Origin: Adiantum capillus-veneris
Lineage: Eukaryota > Streptophyta > Polypodiopsida > Polypodiales > Pteridaceae
DNA length: 64,000 nucleotides
Direction of reading: 5' to 3'
Assembly: GCA_014529385.2 (NCBI GenBank)
Contig: CM043969.1
Span: 67,342,676 to 67,406,675 of the forward strand
The notes beneath the pieces are model-generated. The model ran no database searches. It had not been told where the DNA came from and saw only the letters and a program-made list of their open reading frames with translations. Of this stretch, positions 31,072 through 42,752 are shown one piece after another. The position numbers were made by a program, and so were the translations under genes. The stretch's first letter is position 1. Each line of letters opens with the position of its first letter.

Positions 31072-32248
31072 ATGAACCTTAGATCTGGTTGTGTACTAGG
31101 AAATCAGGGCATACTCGAAGAAACCTCCAGTAGAGTATCTACCGAAAAAAGCGTGAATCAAGGCAATTCCTTGCACACAATTCCTGAAAAAGTCTCAGAC
31201 ACTTTTTCAGATTCAACATCCGAATTGCCTTCTTACTTGATTCACTCGGAAACCGGAACGACAATGCGCTATAAGCATATACTATCTTTTTACAAGACTA
31301 ACCGTCATGGAGCCCAGGTTTACTTGGACCCTAACGAGGAGTATGCTATTCACATTGATGACCATGGTATTGAGTTTGAAACGGAACTCGGTATTTACAA
31401 GTCGAAAACCCTGACGTGATAGACGAATGGGAGTTAGAAGTAAGCACCATAATCCCATATATGTCAGCAAAGAAAGGACCACCAACTTTAGAATTCGAGG
31501 GACACGATCAAGTAGACTTGAAGCCTTTGAAACGGCTTAGTACAGATAATCCTAGGATCGGGGTCTATTGTTGGGAAGATAGAAACGTAAAAGATGTTTT
31601 GTGGACTTTTCATGCCAAAACCAGGACAATTAACGGCCATGAAGATCATCTATATCTTCGAGATCAAAGATAAGGGATCAGCAGACCTACCAACCTACCT
31701 GTTTAGGGATTGTTATAATAACAACTTTGTTATGATGACTTCTGAGGAGGTAGAACAAAGCAAATACCAAGGGTATCCCATATGGGATTGGATATTGGGG
31801 CAATGACCAGAAACAATTCCAAGAGATGAACATCGTGAGAGATCATCTCACACTCATGTAAAGAAACCAAAAACCACCTCATCACGTAGAGCCGGGTGAC
31901 ACTAAGGCCAGTCCAGGGCTACATGAGTCACTATTTTCAATAGACTGGTTTGAAGGACTCGGAACAGTACCAACAGCCAAAAGACCTGGAGTTGAACTAA
32001 ACAGACGCGTCAGACCAGCTAATTTTTAGAAATGGGTCAGAAAATACAGTGGATCAGGGGATCCATACGACCACTTAGCAAGCTTTAAGCAAGTGCTAAG
32101 AGCAGAGCGTATATTCGATTTCCATATCCAATTCGAGGGGTTTGGAATGACATTAGAAGGAAAAGCATTGACATGGTTCCAAAACATTCCACCAAGGTCA
32201 ATCATGGACTTGAACACATTAGCTCAAGGATTTGTAGCATCAAGAATA
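31072..32248 (+). pseudogene. Tat/Athila-like gag, part 1 (interrupted by nested element)
   Basis: Opens with MNLRSGCVLGNQG at 31072. 'LRSG' near the start is common in Gag of plant gypsy elements. The frame breaks at 31419, resumes at 31416-31673 and again at 31594-31806. The capsid (Retrotrans_gag) fold is clear at about 32040-32240: YSGSGDPYDHLASFKQ, then 'GMTLEGKALTWFQNIP'. The nested chromovirus then splits it at 32253. Homology resumes at 37766 with VAQIYSFKQKHGDSVRD. Multiple stops show long residence. Confidence 0.8.
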
Positions 32249-32253
32249 CGGTA

Positions 32254-32406
32254 TGTCAGGACAATGGCAAGGCCGGACTAGACAAGAGCAAGGTCGGGCT
32301 AGGCAGTGTGGAAAGGGAGTCCAACTAGGGCAAATGGCTAGGAGCCATGCTATATAGTGGGTGTTTGGGAAGTGGACTCATAGGTTCTAGTTCCCCTTGT
32401 CTAACA
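32254..32406 (+). repeat. 5' LTR of nested chromovirus (153 bp)
   Basis: Very short LTR with TG/CA ends and a TATA-like 'ctatatagtg' near 32350. It is matched by 37608-37760. Confidence 0.95.
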
Positions 32407-32865
32407 TTGGTATCAAGAGCAAGGTTCCTTTTTTGGGAAAGGCACAACCATGGAGGAGGGGAGCCACACAATTTTGTATGCTTTTTTGCATGTTGGGGTC
32501 AAGGGGGCGTGGAGCTCACCCCCTGTGAGGAGGAAGACAAGCCCGAAGGGGTGGGCAATAGCCCTTGCAAGGAGAATCCGCCTGTCGGAGAAGCACCAAA
32601 GCACGTCCTTGCGGCCTCGGACTCATAGGTTCTAGTTCCCCTTGTCTAACATTGGTATCAAGAGCAAGGTTCCTTTTTTGGGAAAGGCACAACCATGGAG
32701 GAGGGGAGCCACACAATTTTGTATGCTTTTTTGCATGTTGGGGTCAAGGGGGCGTGGAGCTCACCCCCTGTGAGGAGGAAGACAAGCCCGAAGGGGTGGG
32801 CAATAGCCCTTGCAAGGAGAATCCGCCTGTCGGAGACCTGCACCAAAGCACGTCCTTGCGGCCTC
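32376..32865 (+). repeat. 245-bp tandem duplication covering LTR end, PBS and leader
   Basis: About 32376-32620 is repeated at about 32621-32865. It includes the last ~30 bp of the LTR, the PBS and the 'ggaggaggggagccacacaa' leader. The copies are almost identical, so it is more recent than the LTR divergence or has been homogenised. Confidence 0.9.
32407..32420 (+). promoter_or_regulatory. PBS of nested chromovirus
   Basis: TTGGTATCAAGAGC directly after the LTR, an initiator-tRNA-Met type site with one extra A. A second copy exists at 32652-32665 because of the 245-bp duplication. Confidence 0.8.
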
Positions 32866-32988
32866 TACGGCATCACGCCGGCGTGGGGACCCTTTCACAT
32901 GCCTGCAACAGCAGGCGGAGACGAGCACCAAACGAGTCGGGGGGAGCTTGGCTCAACCCCTTGTGCTGTGTGCAAGCGGCCATAGCCG

Positions 32989-33900
32989 ATGAGCAACTCT
33001 AATTACACACCCAACGGGAACCCAACCCCTTGGGGGTTAGTGGCCAAAGTTTTTTTCAACACACAAGGGACGGTACCCACAGTGGGGTACTCCCCCCTCC
33101 CTCTTGTACATACTTTGCACACTCTCACTGCAAAAGAGGTGGATGAGTTGTTGAAAAGCACCAAACCACCGACTTTTAAGGGAGAAGACCGAGACCGCAA
33201 TAAGGATGCAGTGAATATCTCTCTCAGCAAGTGGGACGGAATTCACGCCTTACGGCGTACTCCGGATGCAGTCAGAGCTCTGCAAACGAACTTAACTCTC
33301 GAAGGCAAGGCCTACAAATGGTGGATGTCTCTCAAGGAGAAGAATATCATACCACAGAGTTGGACAGCTTTTGAAGCTATGTTTCGCAAAGAATTTTTGC
33401 CTACAAATGAGGCAGATCGGAATTGGACAGCTTGGGACACGTGTTCCATGCGCCATTACCCATCATTTCTTGAATATATATCTCACTATGGGGATGTTAT
33501 CCTCAACTTGGAAGGCTTAGATAACTTACAACAAGTACAGGGGTTTATACGTGGTCTGACACCAGAGCTTAAGAAGCACGTCAAGACCCAAGACCCTAAA
33601 ACACTTGAGGAAACCATAGTGAGCACATATTCGCGATGATCCAGATGAAAATAAAGCACATAATATTCACGTGCCTGCTAATACACATGGTAATACACGC
33701 ACGTAGTATGGGCACAATAAAAGGAAATTTATAGTAGCCAATCCAGAAGTATCTGAAAAACCCAAGGGGTCCAAAGGTCCTCTCTCTCCTGAGGACTTTG
33801 ATAAAGCTAAGAAAGAGAAATTATGTTTTCAATGTTTAGGAAGCATTCATGGCAAAAAGGATTGTCGCAAGGGGAAATCTGCTGCTCATGGCACGGAGAA
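32989..33900 (+). pseudogene. Nested chromovirus gag
   Basis: Starts MSNSNYTPNGNPTPWG at 32989. The capsid core is recognisable (FKGEDRDRNKDAV, ALQTNLTLEGKAYKWWMSLK, 'FRKEFLP'), in the Retrotrans_gag pattern. The frame ends at 33639. After a shift, a basic linker and one CCHC-like knuckle follow (CFQCLGSIHGKKDC, near 33826-33870). A stop within the linker near 33705 breaks the frame. The ~216-aa open part is shorter than an intact Gag. Confidence 0.85.
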
Positions 33901-36900
33901 AGCAGTGCACATGGTGCAACTGCTGCCTCTTGAGTCTTCCTCACGATTCTCTACAGTGGAAGTAACACACACCGAGGTGGTGCATGAATGCTGTCTCATA
34001 GCTTCCATGTGGCAACAAACCTTCGGACCACATGAGTTAGTACGTATGCAGGGATCTCTGCAAGGGCACCATGTGTGCATCTTGGTAGATGACGGTGCTA
34101 CTCACAATTTCATCAATTACGAATTGGTGAAAAAAGTCAAATTGCCTCAAACTCCGAGTACCCACCGCTACAAGGTAGCAATGATGAATGGACATGATAC
34201 CAAAATCTAGGGTACTCAAGTCCGAGCTATTCCGTTGGAAGTACAAGGTTACTCCACATCCTTGGATTTTCAGGTTATGAACATGGAGAGGGCAGACGTG
34301 GTCCTTGGTAGGGAGTGGTTGCATAGCCTAGGACCATCACTGAAGCGTAGCTATGAGCACAACAACTTGATGTTCGAATCCCATGGCGCACATGTGTTGT
34401 TGTTAGGAGAGAAGGATGTACCTTCTTCACCATTGATTTTTACAGCTGAGCTTATGCACCTCGTTTCTTATAATAAAATAGATCAAGTTTTCTTGTGTTA
34501 CTCACTGTCTCATTTTCTCTCTAACATTGAATCTGTTGAACATTCCTCAATGCCGCATGCTTCTCTCTCATCTCTTCCACCAATGGCTACTTCCAAACAA
34601 GCAAACGTTGCTAGTGAGTTACATAAATTATTAAAGGAATTTCAAGATATTTTTCTTAATGATTTTCCACCAGGATTACCACCAACACAATCGGTGCAAC
34701 ATAGCATCGATGTGGTTGCAGACTGTAAACCTGTTAGTGTAAACCGCCCTATTGTATGAGTTACTCTAAAGCTGCTCAGGTGGAAGGTCAGCTTGATAAC
34801 TACCTTAGCAGAGGGTTTATACAACCCAATTCTTCACCATGGGCTTCTCCTATCCTATTAGTGAAGAAAAAAGACGGCAATATGCGCATGTGCGTAGACT
34901 ACAGTGGCTTAAATGCGGTTACGGTTAAGAACAAGTACCCATTTCCACGAGTGGATGAGTTTTTCGACAAACTCACTCATGCTCGCATTTTTACGAAAAT
35001 ATAATTGCGGTTAGGTTATCACCAAGTTCGTATTCGACTTGTTGATATACCCAAAACTGCATTCCAAACACGGTTTGGACGCTACGAGTTCTTGGTGATG
35101 CCCTTTGGGTTAACCAATGTGCCCGCAACATTCATGACACTTATGGATAGTGTTTTGAAGCCGTACTTGGGCAAATTTATCAACGTTTTCCTCGAAGACA
35201 TTCTAGTCTACAGTGCTTTTGAAGAAGAACACTTACAACATCTCAGGTAGGTGTTCGAGTTGTTACGAACAAATAAACTATATGCCAAGGAATCTAAGTG
35301 TGATTTTTTGAAAGAAGAAATGCACTATCTGGGACATGTTATTTCAGCTAATGGGCTATATCTGGATCAATCCAAAGTGGATACAATCCGGCAATGACCT
35401 TCTCCTAAAACTTTGGAAAAGTTATAGATTTTTTAAGGATTTGCTGGTTTTTATCGCGCAGATTCGTTAAAAACTATGCTAATATTGTTGTTCCCATGAC
35501 GGATCAACTGAAAGGCAAAGGCAAAGATTTTCAGTGGGGACCCGCTCAACAGCAAAGTTTTGATACGCTCAAAGATGCATTAGCAACAGCTCCCATACTA
35601 ACTATTGTAGATCCTTTAAAACCATTTGTTTTGGGAACGAATGGCAGTAACCGTGCTATTGGAGCAGTCCTGTTACAAGACGGATGGCCAATTGCATTTG
35701 AAAGCAAGAAGCTTGATGTAGCTCAGCAAGAATCTTGATGCAGCAAGAATCTTATGAGCGCGAACTCTATGCAATAATGTCTTCCTTAAAAACATGGTGG
35801 CATTATCTGTATGGTGCTAAGTTTGAGATTGTGTTTGACCATGAAAGCATCAAATGGTTTACACAACAAACCGATTTGAAGGGTCGAAAAGCTAGGTGGG
35901 CTGAGATTCTTTGGGAATATGACACCAAGCTCCGGTATCGTAAAGGTCGATACAATGTGGTGGCTGACACTCTAAGCCGTATGCCGAAGATCAATTCTCT
36001 CTTGTTCACGGAACTTCGTAGTGAATTTTTGGATTCTCTCAAAGGCAAATATGAGCATGATGAAGCATATTCCAAAGTGTGGAGCCATGTACAAATGAGG
36101 GATCTTTCTCACTCCAATGCTGGTAGTATAAAGTTAACCTCCACACCTAGTTCTCCTCTATCGAGTGATGAACTACAGTGACGGAAGCATTTCACCATCG
36201 ACAATGGGTACCTACTCCATAAGGGGAGAGTTTGTGTACCGACAGACACAGACATTCGGCGCCAAATTCTTTATGAATGTCATGATAGTCCAAGTGCAGG
36301 ACACCCGTGTATTAGAAAAACTTATGCTCTCGTCCGACGACAGTTTTACTGGCCAGGTATACATGGATTTGTTCAAGCTTATGTCTTGCATTGCCACAAA
36401 TGTAAAGTTAACAAAGCAGAGAGCCTGAAAGCAGGAGGACTCTTACATCCTTTGGAGATTCCCAATGGAAAATGGAAAAGTATCTCTATGGAATTTATTG
36501 TGGGTTTACCAACCACTGTACGAGGTCATGACTCGATATGGGTGATAGTAGACCGGTTGACTAAACCAACTACTGTACGATGTCATAACTCGGTATGGGT
36601 GGTAGTAGATCGGTTGACTAAACTATATAAGTTTATTCCAGCCAAATCAACGGTTAAGACACCAGAACTAGCCAAGTTATTTGTGGACAATCTATACAAG
36701 TTGTATGGTTTGCCAAGTAACATTGTCAATGATCATGATCCCAAGTTTAACAGTCACTTTTGGAGGGCTGCGTTTAAACGATTGGGTACACAACTAAACC
36801 TCAGCACAGCCGATCATCCATAAACAGATGGTCAGACTGAACGAGTTAACCAAATGCTAGAGGATATGCTAAGAGCAGAAGTTAGCAAAAAACAGTCAGA

Positions 36901-37600
36901 CTGGGAAGAATACTTACTTATTCTCGAGTTTGCCTACAACAGTGCTAAGCATGTCACAACTGGATTTAGTCCTTTCATGCTCATATATGGGTTTCAACCT
37001 AGGTCATCTGTTACGGTGGGGTTGCCAACGAAAAGCTCCAACAGGTTAAGGATTTTCTCCAAGACCACATGTATATGCTGAAACTCACTCGTCAGAATAT
37101 CCAACAAGCACAGGATTGGTATAAAAAGTATGCTGATGAGAAACGTCAGCAAGTTACCTTTGAGAAAAGGGAGAAAGTATTTTTACGTGTGCCGGAACAT
37201 TCAGAAAGTCTGCAAACTGGGCCAACATCTAAATTATCTTCCCGATATTGTGGGCCTTTCAAAATACTCAAGCGAGTAGGTGATCGTGCCTACAAATTAC
37301 TGCTACCTACACACTTCGTATTCATCCAGTGTTTCATGTAAGCTGTTTACGTAAGCGGTTACATGGGGACAACAATGTCATTGACCAACATATTTTGGTT
37401 GATTTCATTGAACCTCCTACCTTACCGCATGAACCTGAATGTGTTCTCGATTATCATGAGTTATGTACACGTCATCATGTACGTCAACAAGCCTTAATCA
37501 AGTGGCGATCTGAAGAAGGTGCCACTTGGAAAAACATTAGTGTTCTTAAGAAGAAGTTTTCCACTTTTGTTTTTGAGAACGAAAACTCTTCTTTAAGGGG
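33901..37600 (+). pseudogene. Nested chromovirus pol (PR-RT-RH-IN-chromodomain)
   Basis: Retropepsin LVDDGATHNFIN near 34082 (DDG in place of the usual D-S/T-G). RT from about 34780: [31 protein letters not shown], and a damaged active site FLED (usually Y/F-x-D-D) near 35195. RNase H has GTNGSNRAIGAVLLQ and ELYAIMSSLKTW (35640-35800). Integrase has zinc ligands near 36275-36410, core motifs SMEFIVGLP, 'VNDHDPKF' and 'DGQTERVNQ', and an in-frame 57-bp tandem duplication (36509-36622). The C-terminus resembles a chromodomain (ECVLDYHELCTRHHVRQQAL, then IKWRSEEGATWKN, near 37437-37540). At least eight stops or frameshifts occur. Confidence 0.9.
36509..36622 (+). repeat. In-frame 57-bp tandem duplication in integrase
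   Basis: 'ccaac.actgtacga.gtcat' begins at 36509 and again at 36566. It duplicates 19 residues just after the first catalytic Asp region (GLPTTVRGHDSIWVIVDRL). Unit-to-unit divergence shows it is not very recent. Confidence 0.9.
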
Positions 37601-37606
37601 GGAGTA
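37594..37606 (+). promoter_or_regulatory. Polypurine tract of nested chromovirus
   Basis: AAGGGGGGAGTAA immediately before the 3' LTR. Confidence 0.85.
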
Positions 37607-37607
37607 A

Positions 37608-37760
37608 TGTCAGGACAATGGCAAGGCCGGACTAGACAAGGGCAAGGCCAGGCTAGACAGTGTGGAAAGGGAGTCCAACTAGGGCAAAGGGCTAGGAGCC
37701 ACGCTATATAGTGGGTGGTTGGGAGGTGGACTCCTAGGTTCTAGTTTCCCTTGTCTAACA
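37608..37760 (+). repeat. 3' LTR of nested chromovirus (153 bp)
   Basis: Partner of 32254-32406; TSD CGGTA follows. Confidence 0.95.
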
Positions 37761-37765
37761 CGGTA

Positions 37766-39985
37766 GCTCAAATCTACAGCTTTAAACAGAAACATGGTGA
37801 TTCTGTTAGAGATTGTGCAACTCGAATGAAACAATACATTTCTAGATGCCCAGAGATGGAGATACCGGCAGAAGGACTTGTATCTTTTTTTTTGGAGGGA
37901 ATGTTAAACAAAGAACTTCATGCTATACTCTATAGTAAAAAGCATACAACCCTAGAAGCGTGTGTGTCAGATGCTAATGACTTAGGAGACAATTGCAAAA
38001 TTTTCAACGAAGATCTCCCTAAGGAAACCCAAAGCGAGAAAACAGCATCCACTAAACTAGCACAAGTGGGGCTACTACAACACCACTCTCAGCCATAGAA
38101 GATATGCTTAAAAGAATGAACGACATGATGAACAACATGCAAAAAGCACCTATGAGGGGACCAGGACAAGGGATACCTCCACAGGGACAACCAATTAGGC
38201 CACAAAAATGGTGTGTAATTAAGGGTAAATGGACAAACCATGAGACCCACAAGTGCTACTTCAGACCAAAGTATGATGGGAATGTTCAGTACATGCCCAT
38301 GAGGCCACAAGGACAACCCATGTATAGATATCAGTCTAATATGGCCCAAGCTCAAAGACCATCAATGGGTATGGAAAGACCTCAACCTGTGTTGGGACAA
38401 CAACCTTCATATCCAGGACATAATGCAGTGCCTGAAAGTACATGCACTCTGAAGGAGTCATAGATGAACAAGCATTACTGCCTGTTACACCCTATGCAGA
38501 GCCTAGTCCATCTACAGTAATGGTAGAAGGAGATTGGTATAATCCACATCCACCACCAATGGAAGAAACAGTGACTTATGCTCCACCAGAGCTCGCGCCA
38601 ATGTATTATGTAGCTAATCAAGGTGTCAGACCTCCCATGGTAAGACCCATGATGAAGCCAAGAATAGGGAACTGTCATAATTGTGGTGCTAATGATCATT
38701 GAAAAAATAAATGTCCAGAGCCTGACAAAAATCTCAAACCAATTGAAGCCATTGCCTACAATGTTGCAAAAAGGGAGGACGCTTTCCGAAAGATTGTCCT
38801 AAAAATCCTTTGAACAAGGATAAAACCGTAGTAAACGTAGTCCAAGTGATACCTAGTAGCTCATCTGAGAGTGAACCGATTGTTACAATCAAGGTAATCA
38901 CTAGAGACCAGGCCAAGAAAAAGAAACACGTACAACTCCTCTCATGATTCGGAAAATACAAAAGTTTCTTCTCAAAGAATCAAAAGGAGCAGAAAGATAT
39001 GAGATGAGAAAACAAAAACAACGGGTAGAAATCGAGGAGAAAGTAAAGAAGCTATTCCAAGAAAAGTTGAAAGAAATTAGAAGTGAAATTAAAGAAACAA
39101 CCGTGAAATCTGGAGGATCCATTTTGGTCGATAAATTTTTTTAGCCTATTAATGCCACCTTGGAAGCCTACCAAGCAGGACTTAGAGCATGCCAAAACAT
39201 GGAAAAGAAATGGGAAAACTATCCATCTCCAGACATGGAAGCAGCTAAGCTGGAAGCTTATCAAAATTTGGTAAGAATCACGTAAGAAATGCTCGAAAAA
39301 CAAAAACCCAAGCTTGAAAGTATTGCAAAACCTAAGGAGCTTGTGGTAAAAGAAACGAAATAAAAATCCAATGTGGTAGCAGAAACCCTCCTTGAAACAA
39401 AAGAATCAGAGCTTATAGTGCATGACAGTGAAGAGGCCTTAGACAGAATTCCATTCGTAGAGGAAGACTGGCCAGGACACCTATGGGAAAAAGTGAGAGA
39501 GATCAATGATGGGAGCCTAACTCTAAAGTCATCTCCTATAGAGAAAGTATGTTTGGATAACCTACCTTCTGGTATGAACATGGATGTACAATCCTTGTAC
39601 GGGGATTGCGGATCGGAAGCTTCAAGACTGTCGAAACCATTGACCTTGAAAACATTACCTTTTTACTTGGGAGATAACGAAGATGAATCCATCGTGTGCA
39701 AGACCACTCAAGTGAAAAGAGGTTAACAAACTTTAGAAGTAGACAACATCCATTCAATCATGTCTACATCCATCCAATGCACTCTTACCTTGGGAGAACT
39801 ATTAAAACTCATACCATACTTGTGGAATGATTTACAGAAAACCCTAGAGAAGGTGGGGATAATGGGGTTAATCTCAAAGAATTTGGAAAAATTGCAAAAT
39901 GAAATGGAAAACAAAGAGATTCGATCAGTTTCCATAAACAGTCGGAGAATATTATGAAGGGAAAGAAGGAAACACCACTCTCCCA
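37766..39985 (+). pseudogene. Tat/Athila-like gag, part 2, and gag-PR linker
   Basis: Gag resumes after the nested insertion: VAQIYSFKQKHGDSVRD, then 'KQYISRCPEMEIPAEGL', to a stop at 38096. A Pro/Gln/Met-rich stretch follows (38104-38650). A CCHC knuckle CHNCGANDH has a stop just after the His (38672-38713), and a second Cys-rich knuckle-like motif is at 38754-38798. A long Lys/Glu-rich, coiled-coil-like region (38944-39720) precedes the protease. Several stops (38460, 38701, 39142, 39361, 39724) break the frame. Confidence 0.75.
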
Positions 39986-40310
39986 ATGAAATATACTGAC
40001 ATTGAAACCACGACAATACTAGACAGTGGAGCTGGCATAGCCATAGCCACTAAAGTAGTATGGGAATCCCGGGGACAGCCAGCCATTAGCCAAACTCGAA
40101 GGAAATTGCAGTTGGTTGACAGACACATTGAGAGACCATTAGGGCTGCTTGAAAAGGTGATAGTCAATTCCTGTGGAATTGAATATCAACACACTTTTTC
40201 CATAGTAGACTTTGGGAAAAAACTCAACTTTGAAATCATATTGGAAAGACCTTTCATGCAACAGGTACAGCTTATCCAAGATTGGGAAAAAATAATCTGT
40301 ACTTGAAGCA
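39986..40310 (+). pseudogene. Tat/Athila-like retropepsin (first protease)
   Basis: Open frame of 106 aa with the catalytic motif TTILDSGAGIAIATKVVW (near 40010-40063) and the following flap/strand pattern up to 'NFEIILERPFM', the position of the second conserved hydrophobic block. It lies between Gag and RT, the usual order. Protein processing of the polyprotein would be its role. Confidence 0.85.
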
Positions 40311-41703
40311 AGTGGGATCTATAACAAGAGTAAATCTAAAAGATCACACTTATAGAGATGTCTTGGAAACACACATCCAAGAGTTTGATTCAATCTCTTC
40401 GGTTGAAACTAAACTCCCATCTTGGTTACACAAAGACGCTCCTATTTCGATGTGTGGAGCTTCAGAAAATGGAAGCTTAAGACGAGAAGAATGTATCCTA
40501 GAAAGGGACTGCACAGACGAAGCCTATGTACTTGAACTCTTTCCGGAGCATTTGTTTGAGCCATTCGAGTGGAATCAAACTTTAGTGACAATGGATGTAT
40601 GTGTGAATAAGTCTATGCCTACTCAATTTTGCAATGAGGATGGCTACGACATAATTCTCATCCAAATGATTTCAATCCTCAACACTGAAGACGAAGATGA
40701 GGAACTCAAAGACTTAATGAAATCTCAACAAGTCTTTTCAGACCTCTATTACGATGCAACTGATGAGTTACATGAACACTCAGCTACCTTAGAAGATTCG
40801 GGGTCGGAAAAAGAGCATACTAGAGCTAAGCTACTTTTAAAAGGAGGGGAGGAAAATTTTTTTGACTTTCCAAACCAGAAATCGAGAAGACAAAAATGGT
40901 ATAGACAAAAGAGAGACACCAGAAACGTGAAAACACGACATATGCCATCAGTCTCCAGTAAAACACAATTCCTGATGCAGATAGATGCTAATGATTGTGT
41001 CAAGGGAAAAATAACTGGCAGATATCCTTCAAACAAAAACTCAAAAATGTCTCAGACATTGAGGAAAACAAGGAAGGGTACTCAAGCAAACCCAGAGGAT
41101 AAGAAGCCACTCATGACCAGAGTCGAGCGAAAAAAGAAATATCAACAGCATTTGAAAAAGGCTCTGAAGGAGATATACACAACCGAAATGAAAGCTACGG
41201 AAGAGGATGGTAAGGATGTAATGCATGTTCCATCCCATTACAAAAAGTATACTCTCCAAGATCAAAAAATCATAGTCAAACAACCTGTTAGGGAACTACA
41301 GAAACAGGGCGAATCTTACGAAGGGCCTGAAAACGCTAAAAAGATAGACTTAGCTGAGCTAGGAGAAGAGCCTCGAGTTGCTTACATCGCGAATGACCTA
41401 ACAAAAGAAAAAGAAAAGCTTTTGCTAAGCTTGTTAAAGGAATACCGAGATATCTTCGCTTGGTCTTACAAGGATCTCAAGGGTGTTGATCCAGAAATTT
41501 GTCAACATACCATACCCATGAGAGATGATGAGAAACCAAGTAGACAGAGACCATACACGTATAATGAAACATTTTCCAGAAAGATAAAAGAAGAGATTGA
41601 GAAACTAAAGGAATCCAAATTCATTTACAGAATTGAACACACAGATTGGATGTCTCCAATTGTTGTAGTACCCAAGAAGAATGGAAAATTATGTGTGTGT
41701 TAA
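40282..41703 (+). pseudogene. PR-RT connector and N-terminal RT, 473 aa open frame
   Basis: A long, hydrophilic, Glu/Lys-rich connector (about residues 1-350) precedes the RT entry. The entry motif is YRDIFAWSYKDLKGVDPEI, then 'CQHTIPM' and 'SPIVVVPKKNGKLCVC' near 41645-41703. 'FAWS..D..G' is the standard start of plant Tat/Athila RT. The frame stops at 41701 in the middle of the RT palm and is shifted thereafter. Confidence 0.85.
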
Positions 41704-42750
41704 TCTCACAAAGGTGAATGCAGCTACCATTAGAGACAAATTTCCTCTTTCGATAAATTGAGCATATTTTAGAACAAGTTGCAGGAAAATTAGATGGCTT
41801 TTTGGGATACAATCAATTTTCGGTTGACCCAAAAGATCAGCATTAAACTGCTTTTGCAACAGAATGGGATATATTTGCCTATTGGGTTATGCCGTTTGGG
41901 TTAACTAATGCTCCAGCCGCGTTTCAAAGGTTGATGAGCCATGCTTTCAAAGAATATCTTAGGAAATTCTTAGAATTATATATAGATGATCTATACGTAC
42001 ATTCATCAATTCGGGCTGATAATTTTGAACACCTCAAAAAGGTATTCGAAAAATGTAGACTTTATAGGATTTGCTTAAATCTTGAAAAGTGCACATTCAT
42101 GGGTAGACAAGGAAAAGTTCATGGACATATATTGACTAAAAATGGCATAGCTACTGATATTGAGAAGATTCATATCATTGATGAATTGCCAAGACCAACA
42201 ACAGTAAAAGGGGTACAAGCCTTCGTGACGCATTGTGGATATTACCGACGATTCATCTACATGTACGCTATAATTGCAAAACCCATGTATAGCTTGATTA
42301 CACACTTTGAATGGACTGAGGTATGTGAAGAATCCTTCATGAAATTTAAGCAAGCTCTTACCTCAGCTTCGATATTAAAAGCACCAGATTGGAATAAGGT
42401 ATTCCATGTACATGTAGATACTTTCAATTTTTCTATTGGTTGTATACTAGCTCAACTAGGAGAGGGGAAAATTGACTTTCCCATTTCTTATGCTAGCCGA
42501 CAATTGAACATGGCGAAAAATAATTACACCACCAGCAAAAGAGAAGGATTAGGAATGATCTATGCCGTTAAAAAGTATAGACGTTACCTATTAGCCAACA
42601 AGTTTGTGTTCTTTGTGGACCACCAAGCTTTGTTGTATTTGGTCAACAAGCCATGCAGCACAAGAAGAATAGTGATATGGTTCAACATTTTTTTGGAATT
42701 TGATTTCACTGTGGTTGTAAAAAAGGGCACTACACATCAATGAGCAGATT
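41704..42750 (+). pseudogene. Tat/Athila-like reverse transcriptase and RNase H
   Basis: Between 41704 and 41888 the RT is broken by frameshifts (VNLTKVNAATIRDKFPL and '[17 protein letters not shown]' in different frames). From 41889 a 284-aa frame gives MPFGLTNAPAAFQRLMS, the catalytic LYIDDLYVHSS (near 41976), and RNase H: HVHVDTFNFSIGCILAQ, 'YTTSKREGLGMIYAVKKY' and FVDHQALLYLVN (42410-42650). A stop at 42741 separates it from integrase. Confidence 0.9.
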
Positions 42751-42752
42751 AT

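Larger units (their letters stand above)
32254..37760 (+). mobile_element. Nested short-LTR Ty3/gypsy chromovirus, 5.5 kb
   Basis: Identical 153-bp length LTRs at 32254-32406 and 37608-37760 (TGTCAGGACAATGG...TTGTCTAACA), with a perfect 5-bp TSD CGGTA (32249-32253 and 37761-37765). The LTRs differ at about 10 of 153 sites, so it is an older insertion than the 9-17-kb chromovirus. Order: LTR, PBS, duplicated leader, gag, PR, RT, RNase H, IN, chromodomain, PPT, LTR. It sits inside the gag of the Tat-like element on the same strand. Stops throughout gag-pol make it dead. Confidence 0.96.

Noticed and set aside
32347-33002. Open frames over the 245-bp duplication in the nested chromovirus leader
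   Set aside because: They cover the LTR tail and PBS, repeat each other because of the duplication, and end before the real gag start at 32989.
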